This document shows positions 24,034 through 33,219 of a stretch of 39,385 nucleotides of DNA, piece after piece; within the stretch, counting starts at the first letter, position 1, and each line of letters opens with the position of its first letter. The notes below the pieces were generated by a model. That model ran no database searches, was not told where the DNA came from, and worked only from the letters and a program-made list of their open reading frames with translations. Source of the stretch: CAIYPH01 sp043744375 (GTDB lineage Bacteria > Pseudomonadota > Alphaproteobacteria > Acetobacterales > Acetobacteraceae). Location of the stretch: assembly GCA_043744375.1 (NCBI GenBank), contig JAYTUU010000009.1, positions 1-39,385 on the forward strand. The letters are read 5' to 3'. The position numbers were made by a program, and so were the translations under genes.

Positions 24034-25724
24034 GCCCCGAGCTTTTCCAGAACTGCCGCGTGAGCCTCGCGGACCATGTGGCGTTTGATCTTCTGGGTCG
24101 CCGTCATCTGGCCGTTCTCGATGGTGAACGGCGGCACCACGGCGTGGCGGCGGATGCGTTCGATGACGGAGAGGCGCTTGTTGACGTCGTTCACGGCCTG
24201 GCTCACCCCCGCCTCGTCATAGCCCTCCTCGGGGACCAGCAGCGCCGTCAGCCCGGCCTTGCCCTCGCCGACCAGGATCGCCTGGGCGATGGCGGGCTCG
24301 GCGATCAGCATGCCCTCGATGCGCGCCGGCGAGATGTTGTCGCCGCTGGAGAGCACGATCATGTCCTTCTTGCGATCGGTGATGCGTAGATAGTTGTCGG
24401 CGTCCAGCGTGCCGATATCGCCGGTGTGCAGCCAGCCGTCGCGGATGGTCTGTGCCGTGTCCTCCGGGCGGCCCCAATAGCCGTCCATGACGAGATCGCC
24501 GCGCAGCAGGATTTCGCCATCCTCCGCGATGTGCACCTCGACACCGACCAGCGGTGTGCCGACGCTGTCGATCCGCACATCCTCCGGCGGATTGGCGGAC
24601 ACCACCGGGCCGGCCTCGGTCTGGCCGTAGCCCTGGATGAGCAGGATGCCCAGGGCGATGTAGAAGCGGCCGACTTCCGGGTCGAGCCGGGCACCGCCGC
24701 TGACTGCCGCCACCAGCCGGCCGCCGAAGCGGGCACGCACCTTGGCACGGACGAGGCGGTCGAGCAGCGGATCGAGCAGGCGGTCGCGCATGGCGAGCGG
24801 CTGGTGCTCGGAGCGGGCGCTGCCGATGCGCACGGCGTTGTTGAACAGCCAGCGCTTCCAGCCCGGCCCGCGCGCGATGCCGGCCAGGATGCGGCCGCGG
24901 ATCACCTCCAGCACGCGCGGCACCATGGTGAGCAGCGTCGGCCGCACCGTCAGCATGTCGGCGGCGAGATTCTCCACGCCACGGGCGTAGACCACCTCGG
25001 TGCCGATGGAGAGAAAGAAGAACTGGCCGGCCGTGTGTTCGTAGCTGTGCGACAGCGGCAGGAAGGAGAGATAGGTCTCACGATGCAGCTTCAGCGGCAG
25101 CGTGAGGATATAGGCGCCACGGCAGTTCGACAGGATGGCGCGATGCGGCAGCATCACGCCCTTGGGCGCGCCGCCGGTGCCGGAGGTGTAGATCAGGCAG
25201 GCCAGCGCGGTCGGCGGGATCATCGCCGCATCCGCTGCAATATCCTCTGGTCCATCGGTATCGCCGATCAGGCTCGACCACAGCGCGGTGGCAACGCCGG
25301 TGGCCTCGAACGGCTCCATCGTGATGAGCAGGTCCAGCTTGCCGGCGGCGGCGACCTTCAAGGCGAGTGCCGCAGTGGAGACGACGGCGACGCGGGCGCC
25401 ACAGTCCCGCAGGATATGAGCGTGATCGTCCACCGTGTTGGTCGTGTAGGTCGGCACCGGCACCGCGCGGATTGCCATCAGCGCGGTCTCCAGGATCGGG
25501 TATTCCGAACGGTTCTCGGAGACGATGACCACGCGGTCGCCGGCACTCACGCCGGCCGCCCGCAGATGACGCGCGGCGGAGGCGGCCATGATCGCGAAAC
25601 GCCCCCAGGTGACCCCCTGCCAGGCGCCATCGCGGAAGTCGCGCAGCATCGGCTGGTCCGGCCATTGGCGGGCACGATCGAACATCATGGTGGCCAAATT
25701 CTGCCATTCCGGATAGGCGTCCAC
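24030..25724 (-). CDS. Long-chain acyl-CoA synthetase (AMP-binding family), 564 aa
   Basis: Activates a carboxylic acid to its acyl-CoA via an acyl-AMP. The P-loop-like motif LIYTSGTGGAPKGVMLPH is at about residues 177-194, the second core motif is QGYGQTEAGPVVSANPP, and the hinge region YWGRPEDTAQTIRDGWLHTGDIGTLDADNYLRITDRKKDMIVLSSGDNISPARIEG is present in order. The C-terminal catalytic Lys lies near QKIKRHMV. The sequence resembles the eukaryote-like long-chain synthetases (FAA/AMP type). Gene is divergent from the peptidase gene and convergent with the small membrane protein gene. Its natural acid is unknown. Confidence 0.93.
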   Translation of the reverse strand: MDAYPEWQNLATMMFDRARQWPDQPMLRDFRDGAWQGVTWGRFAIMAASAARHLRAAGVSAGDRVVIVSENRSEYPILETALMAIRAVPVPTYTTNTVDDHAHILRDCGARVAVVSTAALALKVAAAGKLDLLITMEPFEATGVATALWSSLIGDTDGPEDIAADAAMIPPTALACLIYTSGTGGAPKGVMLPHRAILSNCRGAYILTLPLKLHRETYLSFLPLSHSYEHTAGQFFFLSIGTEVVYARGVENLAADMLTVRPTLLTMVPRVLEVIRGRILAGIARGPGWKRWLFNNAVRIGSARSEHQPLAMRDRLLDPLLDRLVRAKVRARFGGRLVAAVSGGARLDPEVGRFYIALGILLIQGYGQTEAGPVVSANPPEDVRIDSVGTPLVGVEVHIAEDGEILLRGDLVMDGYWGRPEDTAQTIRDGWLHTGDIGTLDADNYLRITDRKKDMIVLSSGDNISPARIEGMLIAEPAIAQAILVGEGKAGLTALLVPEEGYDEAGVSQAVNDVNKRLSVIERIRRHAVVPPFTIENGQMTATQKIKRHMVREAHAAVLEKLGA

Positions 25725-25767
25725 GTTGCTGCTCCCATGTTACGTCGCGGTGTTTGCCCCGCGCGGT

Positions 25768-25795
25768 TTGACCTTCCAGCCCCATAACCTACATC
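25768..25795 (+). promoter_or_regulatory. Weak sigma70-like promoter candidate for the pepF operon
   Basis: TTGACC (25768-25773) and TACATC (25790-25795) are separated by 16 bp and lie about 34 bp before the ATG at 25829, within the 104-bp divergent gap between the acyl-CoA ligase and pepF genes. The -10 match is poor, so this is only a suggestion. Confidence 0.22.
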
Positions 25796-25828
25796 TGCTG
25801 ATATCGCCAGCATCACAGGACGCCCCGC

Positions 25829-27604
25829 ATGACCGACGCCGCCGCCGCTGCCCTCCCGACCTGGGATCTCGGCGACCTGTTTCCCGCCCCGGACAGCCCC
25901 GAACTCGCCGCCGCCCTCGATACCGCCGAGCGCGACGCGCAGGCCTTTGCCGCCGCCCATGCCGGCAAGCTCGCGGGTATGACCGGCGCCGCCCTGGCGC
26001 AGGCGATCGCCGGGTTCGAGCGGATCGAGGAAGTGCTGGGCCGCGTGATGTCCTACGCGCAGCTGCTGTTCAGCGGTGATTCGAACGATCCCGAGGTCGG
26101 CAAATTCTACCAGTCGATGAGCGAGCGCGTGACGGCGATTTCGAGCCACCTGATCTTCTTCACCCTGGAGATGAACCGGCTGGATGAAGCCGCGCTGGAA
26201 GCCAAGCTGGCCGACCCCGCTCTGGCGCGCTACCGGCCTTGGCTGCGCGATCTGCGGGTGTTTCGCCCGCACCAGCTGGAGGACACGCTGGAGAAGCTGC
26301 TGCACGAAAAGGAGGTCACCGGCGCCTCCGCCTGGTCCCGCCTGTTCGACGAGACGATCGCCGGGCTGCGGGTCAGCATCGGGGCCGAGGAACTGACGGT
26401 GAGTGCGGCGCTGAACAAGCTTTCGGACAAGGACCGGTCGGTGCGCGAGGCCGCCGGGCGGGCGATCGGGGAGATTTTCGGGCGCAACATCCGGCTGTTC
26501 TCGCTGGTGACGAACACGCTCGCCAAGGACAAGGAGATCGTCGATTCCTGGCGCCACTATGATCGCCCCGCGAGCTATCGCAACCGCGCCAACATGGTCG
26601 AGGATGAGGTGGTTGACGCGCTGGTATCCGCGGTAACCGCCGATTTTCCGCGGTTGTCGCATCGCTATTACACGCTCAAGGCGAAATGGCTGGGGCTGGA
26701 GAAATTGCAGCACTGGGACCGCAACGCGCCGCTCCCCGGCGACCTCGATGGCGCGATTTCCTGGCCGGAGGCGCAGCGCCGCGTGCTCGACGCGTATGGG
26801 GCGTTCGCGCCGGAATTGGCGGAAATCGGCGGACGGTTCTTCGAGCGCCCGTGGATCGACGCGGCGCTCAGGCCGGGCAAGGCGGGCGGCGCCTTCGCCC
26901 ATCCGACGGTGCCCAGCGCCCATCCCTATCTGCTGGTGAACTATCACGGCCGCACGCGCGATGTGATGACGCTGGCGCATGAGCTGGGCCACGGCGTGCA
27001 TCAGGTGCTGGCGGCCGGGCAGGGCTATCTGATGGCCGGCACACCGCTGACGTTGGCGGAGACGGCGAGCGTGTTCGGCGAGATGCTGACTTTTCGCGCC
27101 CTGCTCGACGGCGAGCGCGACCCGGCGCGGCGGCGGATCATGCTGGCCGGCAAGGTGGAGGACATGCTGAACACCGTCGTCCGCCAGATCGCGTTCTACC
27201 GCTTCGAGGCGCTGCTGCATGACGAGCGCCGCAGCGGCGAGGTGACCGCCGAGCGGATCGGCGAGATCTGGATGCAGGTGCAGACCGAGAGCCTCGGCCC
27301 GGCCTTCGAGTTCACGCCGGAATATCGGGTGTTCTGGTCGTATGTGCCGCATTTCATTCACACGCCGTTCTATGTCTATGCCTATGCGTTCGGGGATTGC
27401 CTGGTGAACGCGCTGTATGCGGTGTTCCAAAGCGGGCACCCTGGTTTTCAGGCGAAGTATCTCGACATGCTCAGGGCCGGCGGCACCAAGCGGCACAAGG
27501 AGTTGCTGGCGCCGTTCGGCCTCGATGCGTCCGACCCGGCGTTCTGGCGCAAAGGGCTCGATGTCATCTCCGGCTTCATCGACGAATTGGAGCAGGCCGG
27601 ATGA
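25829..27604 (+). CDS. pepF: M3-family oligoendopeptidase F, 591 aa
   Basis: A cytosolic zinc peptidase that cuts short peptides. HELGH is at residues 384-388 (His384, Glu385, His388) and the third ligand Glu411 sits in LAETASVFGEM, as in the M3 family. The preceding VNYHGRTRDVM matches PepF, and the N-terminal half has the LGDLFPAPDSPELAAAL start. It has no signal peptide. The gene overlaps the kinase gene by 4 nt (ATGA), so the two genes are coupled, and gamma-glutamyltransferase follows, which suggests a peptide-turnover grouping. Confidence 0.95.
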   Translation: MTDAAAAALPTWDLGDLFPAPDSPELAAALDTAERDAQAFAAAHAGKLAGMTGAALAQAIAGFERIEEVLGRVMSYAQLLFSGDSNDPEVGKFYQSMSERVTAISSHLIFFTLEMNRLDEAALEAKLADPALARYRPWLRDLRVFRPHQLEDTLEKLLHEKEVTGASAWSRLFDETIAGLRVSIGAEELTVSAALNKLSDKDRSVREAAGRAIGEIFGRNIRLFSLVTNTLAKDKEIVDSWRHYDRPASYRNRANMVEDEVVDALVSAVTADFPRLSHRYYTLKAKWLGLEKLQHWDRNAPLPGDLDGAISWPEAQRRVLDAYGAFAPELAEIGGRFFERPWIDAALRPGKAGGAFAHPTVPSAHPYLLVNYHGRTRDVMTLAHELGHGVHQVLAAGQGYLMAGTPLTLAETASVFGEMLTFRALLDGERDPARRRIMLAGKVEDMLNTVVRQIAFYRFEALLHDERRSGEVTAERIGEIWMQVQTESLGPAFEFTPEYRVFWSYVPHFIHTPFYVYAYAFGDCLVNALYAVFQSGHPGFQAKYLDMLRAGGTKRHKELLAPFGLDASDPAFWRKGLDVISGFIDELEQAG

Positions 27605-28947
27605 GTGATGACCGCGCGTCCCTGTTCGGCGAATTGCGGCGGATGGCGCGGACCTCCGGCGCCGTTGGCGGGATCGCGGCGCGGCTGGTCGGTGAGCGGG
27701 CGTTCGGCATCAAGACCAACCGCGCTGATCATGCCGAAGACCTCAAGGTGATCCTCGGCGGGTTGAAAGGCCCGCTGATGAAGGTGGCGCAGTTTCTCTC
27801 CACCGTGCCGGACGCGCTGCCGGCGGAATACGCGGCGGAGTTGGCGCAGTTGCAGGCCAACGCGCCGGCGATGGGCTGGGCCTTCGTGCGCCGGCGCATG
27901 GCGGGCGAGTTGGGCGCGGGGTGGGAGGCGAAGTTCGCCGCCTTCGGCCATGAGGCGGCGGCGGCGGCGAGCCTTGGGCAGGTCCATCGCGCGACCTTGC
28001 CGGACGGGCGCGAAGTGGCGTGCAAGCTGCAATATCCGGACATGACCAGCACGGTCGAGGCGGATCTCAAGCAGTTGAAGCTGGCGATGGCCGTGTATCA
28101 CCGGATGGACGGCGCGATCCAGCATGACGAGATCTATCTGGAACTCGCCGAACGCCTGCGCGAGGAACTCGACTATTTCCGCGAGGCCGCGCAGATGCGC
28201 CTCTATCGCAACATGCTCGCCGACGTGCCGGAGGTGCATATCCCCGAACCGGTGGCGGAATTCTCGACGGCCCGGCTGCTGACAATGACGTGGCTGGATG
28301 GCCGGCCGCTGATGCGCCGGCTGGAAGAGGACCCGCCGCAGGAGGAGCGCAATGCCATCGCCGTGGCACTGTTCAAGGCGTGGTATGTGCCGTTCTATCG
28401 CTACGGGGTCATCCATGGCGACCCGCATCTGGGCAATTATCAGGTACGCGCGGACGGCACCGTCAACCTGCTCGATTTCGGCGCGATACGGGTGTTTCCC
28501 GCCAAGTTCGTGCGCGGGGTGATCGATCTCTACGAGGCTGTGCGCGACAACGATGCCGCCAAGGCGCGCCACGCCTATGAGGGTTGGGGGTTCACCGATC
28601 TGTCCGACGAGAAGATGGAGGTGCTCGGCGAATGGGCGCGCTTCCTCTACGAACCGCTGATCGAGGACCGGGTGCGGCGGATCACCGAGAATGACGATCC
28701 GCAGTTCGGCCGCGCGGTGGCCGAGCGCGTGCATGCCGGGCTGCGGCGCACGGGCGGCGTGCGTCCGCCGCGCGAATTCGTGCTGATGGACCGCAGCGCG
28801 ATCGGGCTGGGCAGTGTGTTTCTTCGGCTGAAGGCGGAGTTGAACTGGTCGAAACTGTTCGGCGAATTGATCGCGGATTTCGACGCCGACACGATGGCGG
28901 CGCGGCAGGCGGCGGCGCTGTCCCAGGCGGGCGTGCCCGGGGGTTGA
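27601..28947 (+). CDS. ABC1/UbiB/AarF-type atypical kinase, 448 aa
   Basis: A member of the ADCK/UbiB atypical kinase-like family, linked to quinone or lipid biology. The N-terminal signature appears as LKGPLMKVAQFLSTVPDALP, where the usual K-x-G-Q is K-V-A-Q. The Ala-rich nucleotide loop AAAASLGQVHRA, VACKLQYPD (ATP-binding Lys), catalytic-loop HGDPHLGNYQVR and metal motif LLDFGAIR follow. The best-known role is supporting ubiquinone biosynthesis, but this protein need not be UbiB itself, since no ubi genes are near. It starts inside the stop of pepF and ends inside the start of the next gene. Confidence 0.92.
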   Translation: MSDDRASLFGELRRMARTSGAVGGIAARLVGERAFGIKTNRADHAEDLKVILGGLKGPLMKVAQFLSTVPDALPAEYAAELAQLQANAPAMGWAFVRRRMAGELGAGWEAKFAAFGHEAAAAASLGQVHRATLPDGREVACKLQYPDMTSTVEADLKQLKLAMAVYHRMDGAIQHDEIYLELAERLREELDYFREAAQMRLYRNMLADVPEVHIPEPVAEFSTARLLTMTWLDGRPLMRRLEEDPPQEERNAIAVALFKAWYVPFYRYGVIHGDPHLGNYQVRADGTVNLLDFGAIRVFPAKFVRGVIDLYEAVRDNDAAKARHAYEGWGFTDLSDEKMEVLGEWARFLYEPLIEDRVRRITENDDPQFGRAVAERVHAGLRRTGGVRPPREFVLMDRSAIGLGSVFLRLKAELNWSKLFGELIADFDADTMAARQAAALSQAGVPGG

Positions 28948-30542
28948 GCGCGCCGTCCAGCGCCTCCGGCCGCGCGGTGGTGGCGGCGGCCAATCCGCAG
29001 GCGGCCGCGGCGGCCCTGCGCATGCTCGGTGTGGGCGGCAGTGCGGTGGATGCCGCGGTGGCGGCGCAGGCGGTGCTGAGCGTTGTCGAGCCGAATGCCT
29101 CGGGCATGGGTGGTGGCGCGATGATCCTGGTGCATGCGGACGGCGCCGTGCGTGCGTTCGATGGCGTTGCCATGGCGCCCGCCCGCGTGCCGGAGCGGCT
29201 GGAGACGGATTTCGACGGGCGCACTGTGCCGTCCGATCGCGCGGCCTATGGCGGGCGCACCGTCGGCGTGCCCGGCGCGCTCAGGGCGCTCGAACTGGCG
29301 CATCGGCGGTTCGGGCGGCTCCCCTGGGGCGACTTGTTCGCGCCGGCGATCGGCCTCGCGGCCGAGGGCTTTCCGCTGGCGCCCTATGTCGCGCGCACCC
29401 TGTTGGAGACGCCGAGTTTCCGCGATGAGGCGTTTACGCGGGCGCTGTACTGCGGCGGCGGCGACGCCCCATTGCCGGCCGGGACGATGCTGCGCAATCC
29501 CGCCTTGGCGCGCGCGCTGGCCGAGATCGCGGCCGGCGGGGCGGATGCGTTCTACCTTGGTGGCATCGCGGAACGGATATCCCGCGCCGTGCAGTCGGAC
29601 GCGTTTGCCGGATCGATCACACCGGCCGACATGGCCGGATATCGCGCCATTGAACGCGCGGCACCGTTGTTCCAACTCGGCGCCTGGCAGGTGGCGACCG
29701 CGCCGCTGCCGGCCTATGGCGGGATCGCCGCCGGGCAGTTGGTCGGCATTGCCGGGCAGCTTGGCCTCGCCGGCATTGGGACGAGGCTGTCGGAGGATGA
29801 CATCCATATTCTCGCCGAGGCCGGCCGTGTCGCCTTCGCCGACCGCGAGCATTATGCCGATGGTGATTTCGCCCCGCTCGATACCGTCCATCTGCTGTCG
29901 CGGGACTACCTCGCCCGGCGCGCCCGGTTCGTTGATCCGCGCATGCGCAACAACCGCATCCCCTCCGGCCACACCGATGGCCTTGGCGCGAGCATGACCA
30001 GCCATGTCTCGATCGCCGATGGCGGCGGCCAGGTCGTGTCCATGACCACAACGATCAATCAGAATTTCGGCGCGCGCATCGCCGTCGACGGGTTCTATTT
30101 GAACAACGCCTTGACCAATTTCGCCCTCATGCCGGTGCGCCACGGCAAGCGTGCGGCCAATGCCATGGAAGCGGGCAAGCGGCCGCGCACCTCGATCGCG
30201 CCCATGATCGTCATGGACGCGGCCGGCCGGCCGGTGGCGGCGCTGGGTGCCGGCGGCGGGTTTCGCATCATCGGCTACGTCGCCAATGCGCTGCTGCGAT
30301 TGGCCGGCGGCATGCGGGACCCGCTGGCGATTGTCGGCGCCGCGCATGCGATGAACTGGAGCGGCACGACCGAGTTGGAACCGCCGTTCGCGCACCACGC
30401 CGCCGGCCTCGTCGCGCGCGGCCATTTTGTCACCGTGCGTCGCCTCGATGGCGGCACCCAGTGCATCATCGCCGATGGCGCCGGCTGGCACGCGGCCGGC
30501 GATCCGCGCCGCGACGGTGTCGGCGTGGCGCTGCCCGCTTGA
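28944..30542 (+). CDS. ggt: Gamma-glutamyltransferase (Ntn hydrolase), 532 aa
   Basis: Hydrolyses or transfers the gamma-glutamyl group of glutathione-like compounds after self-cleavage before the catalytic Thr. Thr352 in MTSHVSIADG aligns with the processing site of E. coli GGT, followed by VVSMTTTINQNFGA. NPQAAAAALRMLGVGGSAVDAAVAAQAVLSVVEPNASGMGGG at residues 17-58 is the conserved N-terminal block. The start is a TTG that shares bases with the stop of the kinase gene. No signal peptide is visible although GGTs are usually exported, so either the start is wrong or the enzyme is cytosolic. Confidence 0.93.
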   Translation: MSAPSSASGRAVVAAANPQAAAAALRMLGVGGSAVDAAVAAQAVLSVVEPNASGMGGGAMILVHADGAVRAFDGVAMAPARVPERLETDFDGRTVPSDRAAYGGRTVGVPGALRALELAHRRFGRLPWGDLFAPAIGLAAEGFPLAPYVARTLLETPSFRDEAFTRALYCGGGDAPLPAGTMLRNPALARALAEIAAGGADAFYLGGIAERISRAVQSDAFAGSITPADMAGYRAIERAAPLFQLGAWQVATAPLPAYGGIAAGQLVGIAGQLGLAGIGTRLSEDDIHILAEAGRVAFADREHYADGDFAPLDTVHLLSRDYLARRARFVDPRMRNNRIPSGHTDGLGASMTSHVSIADGGGQVVSMTTTINQNFGARIAVDGFYLNNALTNFALMPVRHGKRAANAMEAGKRPRTSIAPMIVMDAAGRPVAALGAGGGFRIIGYVANALLRLAGGMRDPLAIVGAAHAMNWSGTTELEPPFAHHAAGLVARGHFVTVRRLDGGTQCIIADGAGWHAAGDPRRDGVGVALPA

Positions 30543-30546
30543 TCCC

Positions 30547-30594
30547 TCAGGCCAGGTGCTTCTTGAAATGGGCGATCGCGCGCTCCCATGGCAG
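30547..30594 (-). pseudogene. Possible C-terminal remnant of an alpha/beta hydrolase
   Basis: A short frame ending in a stop encodes LPWERAIAHFKKHLA, the tail pattern of dienelactone hydrolase-like alpha/beta hydrolases (Trp-x-Arg-x-Ile/Leu-x-Phe-Phe/His-x-x-His-Leu). The frame upstream hits a stop almost at once, and nothing else of such a gene remains before the CoA-transferase gene. It is a probable fossil only. The match is too short to be sure. Confidence 0.35.
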
Positions 30595-30608
30595 TATTCG
30601 TCATAGAG

Positions 30609-31739
30609 TCAGTCCAGCATCGCGTTATCGGCCCCCAGCGCCGGTGCCGTGCCGCGGCTGGGCGGGCGTTCGCCATCGAAACTGATCGGCAGGCCCATCG
30701 TGCGCACGCGGCCATCGGGGCTGGTTTGCAGCATGCCCATGGCGATGGTCTGCGGATGGGCCACCACCTGGTCGAGCGTCTGCACCGGCCCACTCGGCAC
30801 GCCGACGGCGTCGAGCCGAATGACCCAGTCGGCGACGGCGTTCTTGGCGAATTCCCGGGATAGCTGCCCGATCAATTCGTCCCGATGCGCGACCCTGCCG
30901 GCATTCAACTGGTAGCGCGGATCATCGGCCAGATCGGCGCGGCCGAGGGCCAGACAAAGCCGGCGGAACAGGCCGTCGTTGCCGGCCGCGACCATGATGA
31001 AGCCGTCCGTCGTCGCGTAGGCCTGGTAGGGCACGATCTGCTCGACCCCGGAGCCGGCCCGCGCGGGCAGCGCGCCGGAGGCGAGGAAGGCGGCGATGGG
31101 GATGCTCATCCACGCGCAGGACGTTTCGAACAACGAGGCATCGACCACCCCGCCCTGCCCGGTTTTCAACCGCTCGATATGCGCCCCCATGATGCCGATG
31201 GCCGCCCACATGCCGGTGGCGAGGTCCATGATCGAGACGGACACCCGCACGGGGGGGCGGTGATCTTCTCCCAGCATCGACATCAATCCGCCGAACGCCT
31301 GCATCAGCGGATCATAGCCCGGCAGGTCCTTCAGCGGGCCGCGGGCGCCGAAGGCCCCGAGGTTGCAATAGATCAGCGAGGGCTTGTCCGCGCGCAGTCC
31401 CACCGCCCCCAGCCCGAGTTTTTCGAGCGCGCCGGGTTTGAGATTGTGCAAGATGACATCGACATCCTCGATGATCAGACGGCGTACCCGATCGCGCTGC
31501 GGCGCGTCCTTCAGATCGACGGCGATGCTGCGCTTGGCGCGGTTCATCGTCTGGAAAATCGTCGATGTGCCCTCGGTGAACGGTGGCCCCCAGCCGCGCG
31601 CATAGTCGCCTGCGCCTGGGTTCTCGAGCTTGATCACCTCGGCCCCCATCTCGCCGAGGATCATCGCGGCATAGGGGGCGGCGATGCTGTGGCCGATCTC
31701 CAGCACCTTCATGCCAGCCAATGGTCGCGCGGTCGTCAT
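30609..31739 (-). CDS. CaiB/BaiF-family (class III) CoA-transferase, 376 aa
   Basis: Moves CoA between carboxylic acids through an aspartyl anhydride. The N-terminus LAGMKVLEIGHSIAAPYAAMILGEMGAEVIKLENP and GDYARGWGPPF are family motifs, and the catalytic Asp is D172 in SIMDLATGMWAA. VQTLDQVVAHPQTIAMGML is the C-terminal block. GGAGAC lies upstream of the ATG at 31739. The gene is divergent from an acyl-CoA dehydrogenase with a 73-bp gap. It probably activates an acid to a thioester for that enzyme. The substrate acid is unknown. Confidence 0.94.
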   Translation of the reverse strand: MTTARPLAGMKVLEIGHSIAAPYAAMILGEMGAEVIKLENPGAGDYARGWGPPFTEGTSTIFQTMNRAKRSIAVDLKDAPQRDRVRRLIIEDVDVILHNLKPGALEKLGLGAVGLRADKPSLIYCNLGAFGARGPLKDLPGYDPLMQAFGGLMSMLGEDHRPPVRVSVSIMDLATGMWAAIGIMGAHIERLKTGQGGVVDASLFETSCAWMSIPIAAFLASGALPARAGSGVEQIVPYQAYATTDGFIMVAAGNDGLFRRLCLALGRADLADDPRYQLNAGRVAHRDELIGQLSREFAKNAVADWVIRLDAVGVPSGPVQTLDQVVAHPQTIAMGMLQTSPDGRVRTMGLPISFDGERPPSRGTAPALGADNAMLD

Positions 31740-31812
31740 ATGTGTCTCCGAGAAAGCGTCATTGACCGCAGTGTCGCGCGGTGGGATGCAAAAGCCAACG
31801 CAGGAGGCACGC

Positions 31813-32991
31813 ATGGATGATGGTCTGACGATGGTCGCGGTGGGTGAGGATTTCCCCGAACTGCGCGAGGCCGTGCGCCGCATCTGCGTCAAATACCCGG
31901 GCCAGTACTGGCGCGATCTCGAAGAGCATGAGGCGTACCCGACGGTTTTCGTCAATGAACTGACCGAGGCCGGCTTCCTCGCCAGCCTCATTCCCGAGGA
32001 ATATGGCGGCACCGGCCTGCCGCTGCGCGCGGCCGCGGTCATTCTTGAGGAGATCAACGCATCGGGCTGCACGGCCAGCCAGGGCCACGCGCAGATGTAC
32101 ATCATGGGCACGCTGCTGCGGCATGGCAGCGCGGCGCAGAAGCAGGAATACCTGCCGCAGATCGCCTCCGGCGCGCTCCGCCTGCAAGCCTTCGGCGTCA
32201 CCGAACCGACCTCGGGCACCGACACCACGGCGCTGCGCACCCGCGCCGTGCGCGATGGCGACAGCTACGTGATCAACGGCCAGAAGGTGTGGACCAGCCG
32301 CGCGTTGCATTCCGATCTGCTGCTGCTGCTGGCCCGCACGACGCCGCTCGACGGGGTGAAGCGCAAGTCCGACGGGCTGTCGGTGTTCCTGATCGATTTG
32401 CGGACGGCGCGCGGCAACGGGCTGGAAATCCGCCCGATCAAGGCGATGATCAACCACAACACCACCGAGATGTTCTTCGACGATCTGCGTGTGCCCGCCT
32501 CGTGCCTGATCGGCGAGGAAGGGCGCGGCTTTCGCTATATTCTCGACGGCATGAACGCCGAGCGCATTCTCGTTGCCTCCGAATGCGTCGGCGATGGCAA
32601 GTGGTTCGTGAAGAAGGCGACGGCCTATGCCAATGACCGCCAGGTGTTCGGCCGCCCGATCGGCCAGAACCAGGCGATCCAGTTCCCGATCGCCCGCGCC
32701 TGGGCCGAGCTTGAAGCGGCGGACATGGTGTGCCGCCGCGCCGCCGCCCTGTTCCAGGACGGCAAGGAGTGCGGCGCGGACGCCAACATCGCCAAGATGC
32801 TCGCCTCCGAAGCCACCTGGAAGGCGGCCGAGGCGGCGATGCAGACTTTCGGAGGATTCAGCTACGCCAAGGAATACGACATCGAACGGAAATGGCGAGA
32901 GGCGCGGCTGTATCAGATCGCCCCGATCTCGACGAACCTGGTGCTGTCCTTCGTTGGCCAGCACGTGCTCGGCATGCCCCGCAGCTTCTGA
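31813..32991 (+). CDS. Acyl-CoA dehydrogenase, 392 aa
   Basis: An FAD-dependent enzyme introducing a 2,3-double bond into an acyl-CoA. FGVTEPTSGTDTTALRTRA and NGQKVWTSRA are the substrate/FAD signature. Glu250 in GMNAERILVAS lies at the site of the catalytic Glu254 of isovaleryl-CoA dehydrogenase, whereas the MCAD-type YEGT site near the C-terminus is replaced by IAPISTN. The catalytic base is therefore probably of the isovaleryl/long-chain kind. A CAGGAGG precedes the ATG. Neighbours suggest an acid-degradation module with the CoA-transferase, MaoC subunits and Liv importer. Confidence 0.94.
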   Translation: MDDGLTMVAVGEDFPELREAVRRICVKYPGQYWRDLEEHEAYPTVFVNELTEAGFLASLIPEEYGGTGLPLRAAAVILEEINASGCTASQGHAQMYIMGTLLRHGSAAQKQEYLPQIASGALRLQAFGVTEPTSGTDTTALRTRAVRDGDSYVINGQKVWTSRALHSDLLLLLARTTPLDGVKRKSDGLSVFLIDLRTARGNGLEIRPIKAMINHNTTEMFFDDLRVPASCLIGEEGRGFRYILDGMNAERILVASECVGDGKWFVKKATAYANDRQVFGRPIGQNQAIQFPIARAWAELEAADMVCRRAAALFQDGKECGADANIAKMLASEATWKAAEAAMQTFGGFSYAKEYDIERKWREARLYQIAPISTNLVLSFVGQHVLGMPRSF

Positions 32992-33031
32992 GGATCGCGG
33001 CGTTTTGGCTGTCGCAAATCAGCTGTCGCAA

Positions 33032-33189
33032 GGCGGCGGGGCGATGCTCGACTATGACCGCCTTGTCCTCTCGTCGGGCATCGACATCAGATGGGCCGGC
33101 CTTTCCGGTTATCGTCAGCGCGGGGCAGGTGAAAACCGACTTCGAAACCTACATCGCCGACGTCGCCAACATCATCCCGCCACAACGCC
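33032..33189 (+). pseudogene. Remnant of a flavocytochrome c sulfide dehydrogenase flavoprotein gene (FccB-like)
   Basis: Between the acyl-CoA dehydrogenase and the Liv operon, one frame reads GGGAMLDYDRLVLSSGIDIRWAGLSGY and another frame reads GQVKTDFETYIADVANIIPPQR. Both pieces match characteristic parts of FccB, the flavin subunit that oxidises sulfide, and they appear in the right order, but the parts between them are missing and the frame changes. There is also a short direct repeat of GCTGTCGCAA at about 33010 and 33022. It is a decayed, internally deleted gene with no intact cytochrome partner. Confidence 0.7.
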
Positions 33190-33219
33190 ATGCCGCCCTA
33201 TCGTGTTCGCCATCGCCGC

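Noticed and set aside
24426..25787. A long plus-strand frame opposite the acyl-CoA ligase, and minus-strand frames at 25685-27496 and 28647-30491 opposite pepF and ggt.
   Set aside because: Each is antisense to a gene with intact catalytic motifs and shows no conserved domain.
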